DNA of 64,000 bases from Variovorax sp. PBS-H4 (lineage in GTDB: Bacteria > Pseudomonadota > Gammaproteobacteria > Burkholderiales > Burkholderiaceae_C), in the NCBI RefSeq assembly GCF_901827205.1, contig NZ_LR594675.1, positions 6,365,822-6,429,821 on the forward strand. The letters are read 5' to 3'. The notes beneath the pieces were generated by a model that ran no database searches, was not told the DNA's origin, and saw nothing but the letters and a program-made list of their open reading frames with translations. This document shows, in pieces, positions 61,130 through 64,000 of this stretch; position 1 is the stretch's first letter; each line of letters starts with the position of its first letter. The position numbers and the translations under genes were made by a program.

Positions 61130-62812
61130 CTACTTGCCCAGCACGCCGAGGCGCTTGTTGATGAACCACTGCTGCGCGATCGACAGCACGTTGTTCGTGA
61201 TCCAGTACAGCACCAGGCCGGCCGGGAAGAACACGAACATCACACTGAAGGCCAGGGGCATGATCCACATCAGCTTGGCCTGCATCGGGTCCGGCGGCGT
61301 GGGGTTGAGCCAGGTCTGGAAAAGCGAGGTCGCCGTCATCACGATCGGCAGAATGAACCAGGGGTCCGGTGCCGAGAGATCCTTGATCCAACCGATCCAG
61401 GGCGCATGGCGCATCTCGACCGAAGACAGCAGCACCCAGTAGAGTGCGATGAACACGGGGATCTGGATCACGATCGGAAAGCAGCCGCCCATCGGGTTGA
61501 CCTTTTCCTCGCGGTAGATGCGCATCATCTCCTGCTGCATTTCCTGCGGCTTGTCCTTGAGCCGCTCGCGCATCTCCATCACCTTGGGGTTGATGGCCTT
61601 CATCTTCGCCATGCTGGCGTAGGCCTTGGCGTTGAGCCAGTAGAAAGCGGCCTTCAGGAGCACCACGAGCGCGACGATGGCCCAACCCCAGTTCCCCAGC
61701 AGGGTGTGCAGCTTGTCGAGCAGCCAGTAGAGCGGCTTGGAGATGATCGTGAAAATGCCGTAGTCCTTGACCAGCTCGAGTCCGGGCGCCACTGCCTCCA
61801 GCGTCTTCTCCGCCTGCGGCCCGACGAAGAACTCGGCGTCGATCGCCTTGGATGCGCCAGGTTCGACCGAACCTGCCGGCGTGATCATGCCGACCGCATA
61901 GAGGTTGGTGTCCACCTTGCGCGCGAACAGGTCGCGCGGCGTGCCGTCCTTCAGCAACCAGGCGCTCGCGAAGTAATGCTGCACCATCGCAACGTAGCCG
62001 TTGGTCGCTTCCTTGACGAAGTCGGCCTTGCCGTTCTCGATGTCCTTGAATTCGATCTTCTGGTACTTCTTGGCGTCGGTGTAAACCGCCGGGCCCGTGA
62101 AGGTGGAATAGAAAGAGGACTCGCCAGGTGGCTTGTTGCCGTCGCGCACGATTTGCAGATAGACCTGCGGCGACACCGGCGCCGTGCCGGTGTTGACGAT
62201 CTCGTGGCGCACCTGCATGTCGTAGCTGCCGCGCTTGAGCGTCCAGGTCTTGACCAGCTTGACGCCACCCAGGTCGGCCGATTCAAAACGCAGCACAAGT
62301 TCGTTCGCGCCGTCCTTGAGCGTGCGCTCGCCGCTGACACTCATCGGCGTCTTGTGCGTCGGGAAGTTTCCGCCGATCAGGCCGGTCTGGGCGACGTAGT
62401 AACGGTTGGGGCTCTGGTCGAGCAGGATGAAGGGCTTGTCCTTCTCCGCCAGATCGTCATGCTGGACGAATTCGCTTTGCACCAGCGAGCCGCCTTCGGT
62501 GTCGAAGGTGAGCTTGAGCACGTCAGTGGTAACGACGACCCGCTCGCTCGCCGTGGGCGCTGTGGTCTTGCCCTCGGGCACGGCCGCGGCGCCCCCCGCA
62601 CCGGACACCGTCGTGTTGGTAGCCTGCGGCACCGTGCTGGAGGCTGCGCCAGGGGCCGCGGATACGGGCGCAGGTGCCTTGGCGGCCGCGTGCGGCTTGG
62701 TCGACGGCAGGAAGGTGGGATTGCGGCCGTTGAAGACCTGCCACTGGTCCCACAGCAGCACCAGCGAGAAACCAAAAACCACCCAGAGGATGGTGCGGCG
62801 AATATCGTTCAT
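61130..62812 (-). CDS. yidC: Membrane protein insertase YidC
   Basis: The 560-residue inner-membrane insertase has an N-terminal TM helix (RTILWVVFGFSLVLLWDQW), an Ala/Pro-rich linker, and the large periplasmic beta-sandwich (about residues 80-340). The five-helix core follows, with LYWLLDKLHTLLGNWGWAI, the C1 hairpin NAKAYASMAKMKAINPK and NPMGGCFPIVIQIPVFIALY. The ATG at 62812 overlaps the yidD stop. It is part of the conserved rpmH-rnpA-yidD-yidC-mnmE run near dnaA. Confidence 0.97.
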   Translation of the reverse strand: MNDIRRTILWVVFGFSLVLLWDQWQVFNGRNPTFLPSTKPHAAAKAPAPVSAAPGAASSTVPQATNTTVSGAGGAAAVPEGKTTAPTASERVVVTTDVLKLTFDTEGGSLVQSEFVQHDDLAEKDKPFILLDQSPNRYYVAQTGLIGGNFPTHKTPMSVSGERTLKDGANELVLRFESADLGGVKLVKTWTLKRGSYDMQVRHEIVNTGTAPVSPQVYLQIVRDGNKPPGESSFYSTFTGPAVYTDAKKYQKIEFKDIENGKADFVKEATNGYVAMVQHYFASAWLLKDGTPRDLFARKVDTNLYAVGMITPAGSVEPGASKAIDAEFFVGPQAEKTLEAVAPGLELVKDYGIFTIISKPLYWLLDKLHTLLGNWGWAIVALVVLLKAAFYWLNAKAYASMAKMKAINPKVMEMRERLKDKPQEMQQEMMRIYREEKVNPMGGCFPIVIQIPVFIALYWVLLSSVEMRHAPWIGWIKDLSAPDPWFILPIVMTATSLFQTWLNPTPPDPMQAKLMWIMPLAFSVMFVFFPAGLVLYWITNNVLSIAQQWFINKRLGVLGK

Positions 62813-63096
62813 GAAGATGACTTCTTGTCGTCGGAGAAGAGGGAAGAGAACAGCGCCCGCGAATTGCGGGCCGCGGGCTCTTTCCTTGGGGGAACTGGAT
62901 CGTGGCCGCCATGGCACCACGGCTGGCAGCGCGCGAGACGGCGCAGGGTGAGGTAGCTGCCGGCCGCAGCGCCATGGCACTCGAGCGCTTCGATGGCGTA
63001 GACCGAGCAGGTTGGCTCGAAGCGGCAACCTTGGCCCAGCCAGGGACTCAGCAGCAGGCGGTAACCTTTCACCGCGCCGATCAACAGGCTTTTCAT
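62809..63096 (-). CDS. yidD: Membrane protein insertion efficiency factor YidD
   Basis: The 95-residue small basic protein has the conserved core GYRLLLSPWLGQGCRFEPTC, SVYAIEALECHGA and LTLRRLARCQPWCHGGHDPV. It lies between rnpA and yidC with ATGA overlaps on both sides, which fixes the start at 63096. It assists YidC-dependent insertion. Confidence 0.95.
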   Translation of the reverse strand: MKSLLIGAVKGYRLLLSPWLGQGCRFEPTCSVYAIEALECHGAAAGSYLTLRRLARCQPWCHGGHDPVPPRKEPAARNSRALFSSLFSDDKKSSS

Positions 63097-63482
63097 GGTG
63101 CGCGCACGGCAGCGGCCCGCTCGAGCAACTGCTGAAGCTCGGCACGAACGGCCGCGTTGAGCTTCTCGGACTTTGCGCTGTGGAATTCCTTGCGGTCGAA
63201 GCCCGCGCGCAAGCGCACCAGATGTGCGGCAGGGGGGAGGGAACTGCGCATGGCCGTGCTCATGCGATAGATCTGGCGCTTGATTGCATTGCGAGTGACC
63301 GCCCGGCGCGCCCAGCGCTTGGGCACCATCGCGCCGACCCACACATCCTCGGTGGCGAACAGGGACGAAGATCCACTGTGCGCGTCGAGCGCGCAACGGT
63401 GCAATGCGAAATGGGTGGTGCGCGCCACGGTGGCACCTGCAAGGACGGCCTGAAATTGCGCGCGGGTCTTGAGCCGCTGCAT
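63093..63482 (-). CDS. rnpA: Ribonuclease P protein component
   Basis: The 129-residue protein cofactor of RNase P matures tRNA 5' ends. It shows the typical LKTRAQFQAVL start and the conserved RNR-type motif VTRNAIKRQIYRMS preceded by VPKRWARRAV. The start at 63482 (MQRLKTRAQF) fits the family; a TTG at 63536 would add 18 residues and is less likely. Its stop overlaps yidD, and it follows rpmH by 70 bases. Confidence 0.94.
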   Translation of the reverse strand: MQRLKTRAQFQAVLAGATVARTTHFALHRCALDAHSGSSSLFATEDVWVGAMVPKRWARRAVTRNAIKRQIYRMSTAMRSSLPPAAHLVRLRAGFDRKEFHSAKSEKLNAAVRAELQQLLERAAAVRAP

Positions 63483-63552
63483 GGAAGCCAACCGCAATGC
63501 GCCGGCAGACGATGGCGGCGCCGGTACGACTGGCAACAGAGCCGACAGCGCG

Positions 63553-63687
63553 TTAGACGGCGAGGCGCTTGCGGCCCTTGGCGCGGCGTGCGTTGATCAC
63601 GGCGCGGCCGCCGCGGGTCTTCATGCGGACCAGGAAACCGTGGGTACGGGCGCGGCGGACTTTGGATGCTTGGTAGGTGCGTTTCAT
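63553..63687 (-). CDS. rpmH: 50S ribosomal protein L34
   Basis: The 44-residue protein reads MKRTYQASKVRRARTHGFLV then RMKTRGGRAVINARRAKGRK, a textbook L34. It is the first gene of the rpmH-rnpA-yidD-yidC-mnmE transcription unit and is divergent from dnaA. It is too short for most automatic ORF cut-offs. Confidence 0.98.
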   Translation of the reverse strand: MKRTYQASKVRRARTHGFLVRMKTRGGRAVINARRAKGRKRLAV

Positions 63688-63745
63688 GATTTGATTCCTG
63701 ATAGACCCGGACGGCTTCGAGGTCGTCGGGTTCTGCTGCCAATCT

Positions 63746-63787
63746 GGCTGATACCGGACACCGAACGTCGGCTAACCGGCTGATACC
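63746..63787. repeat. Direct repeat in the rpmH leader
   Basis: GGCTGATACC occurs at 63746-63755 and 63778-63787 (GGTATCAGCC on the rpmH mRNA). The 32-base spacing is three helical turns. No known role. Confidence 0.5.
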
Positions 63788-63823
63788 CCGAAACACACAA
63801 AGAGGCTTTCAGGGAAACCCGCG

Positions 63824-63852
63824 ATTATCGCAAACATTCGGGCCCGCAACAA
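63824..63852 (-). promoter_or_regulatory. Probable promoter of the rpmH operon
   Basis: On the minus strand TTGTTG (63852-63847), a 17-base spacer and GATAAT (63829-63824). Transcription would start near 63817, giving a leader of about 130 bases that carries the direct repeat. Confidence 0.5.
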
Positions 63853-63894
63853 TCGACGAGCGCCGGCGGCGGGATTCACCCAGGCAGAAAGCCA

Positions 63895-63953
63895 TGTGGA
63901 TAAGGTTTTGACAAGTTAGAATCGTCGGCCCGTCCCAGGGGCGACTATCCACA
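63895..63953. promoter_or_regulatory. Two DnaA boxes upstream of dnaA
   Basis: TGTGGATAA at 63895-63903 is a perfect DnaA box (TTATCCACA) on the minus strand. CTATCCACA at 63945-63953 matches eight of nine on the plus strand. They lie between rpmH and dnaA, where autoregulation of dnaA or part of oriC is expected. No further box was found in 63688-63966, so the main origin may be elsewhere. Confidence 0.7.
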
Positions 63954-63966
63954 AGCAGAACGACAA

Positions 63967-64000
63967 ATGACAGAGGGATCCTCCACCTTTCAGACCCCCC
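63967..64000 (+). CDS. dnaA: Chromosomal replication initiator DnaA, 5' end only
   Basis: Eleven codons are visible (MTEGSSTFQTP) before the window ends. The assignment rests on the position divergent to rpmH with DnaA boxes just upstream, and on the similarity of the first residues to DnaA of Comamonadaceae as I recall it. There is no clear Shine-Dalgarno before the ATG. Confidence 0.75.
   Translation, partial: MTEGSSTFQTP

Overview
The window looks like a chromosomal segment of a high-GC betaproteobacterium, most likely Burkholderiales and close to Comamonadaceae (Variovorax or Ramlibacter type). The reasons are the order dnaA / rpmH-rnpA-yidD-yidC-mnmE at the right end, a metX-metW pair, an orphan Bug-type (TctC) binding protein, amgK beside lptD-surA-rsmA, and strongly GC-biased third positions. 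No rRNA, tRNA, IS element or CRISPR array was found. Genus is an inference.

Layout, left to right. (1) 1-6129: a type I restriction-modification operon on the minus strand in the order hsdS-hsdM-hsdR, with hsdR running off the left edge. Divergent to it is a metallo-beta-lactamase-fold protein whose metal-binding motif is degraded. (2) 6133-11205: a GntR/UTRA regulator, a 34-bp nested palindrome, and a plus-strand catabolic operon (aconitase-family large and small subunits, an isocitrate-lyase/PEP-mutase-family lyase, a Bug receptor). Together they suggest uptake, hydration and cleavage of a branched dicarboxylate. (3) 11269-14353: gap and tkt. (4) 14459-15591: speD and murU. (5) 15609-23331: three tandem paralogous lipoproteins of unknown function with a shared propeller-like C-terminal half and variable Ala-Pro tracts. 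They lie between murU and pepP. (6) 24851-25815: a zeta-like kinase with a ParD-like antitoxin and its likely operator. (7) 25887-31882: a five-gene minus-strand cassette, SPFH-SHOCT, DUF4178, DUF350, membrane spermidine-synthase-like protein and Tat/lipoprotein amine-oxidase-like flavoprotein, probably an envelope or polyamine-linked membrane system.

(8) 32046-42348: malic enzyme, a secreted ribonuclease with barstar, then the envelope cluster rsmA-surA-lptD, with divergent amgK-rsmE. (9) 42397-49374: two M20 peptidases, a broken yidB, an MFS transporter, a DUF72 protein, a bactofilin and a voltage-gated potassium channel. (10) 49352-52800: metX-metW under a SAM-II riboswitch with an intrinsic terminator, a GDT1-type manganese exporter under a yybP-ykoY manganese riboswitch, and a glycine-rich RRM protein. 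(11) 52888-55845: SDR, lptC, kdsC, kdsD (lipopolysaccharide core synthesis and export). (12) 55912-64000: a Kef-type antiporter, a zinc-ribbon membrane protein, a cyclic-nucleotide-binding-domain protein, mnmE-yidC-yidD-rnpA-rpmH, and the first codons of dnaA with two DnaA boxes.

Functional threads: outer-membrane building (LptC, LptD, SurA, KdsC, KdsD, AmgK, MurU, YidC, bactofilin) is spread through the whole window. Two metabolite riboswitches lie back to back on the minus strand between 51.1 and 52.0 kb. The most novel-looking parts are the lipoprotein paralogue array and the SPFH/DUF4178/DUF350/SpeE-like cassette. All calls come from reading the sequence; no database search was run.
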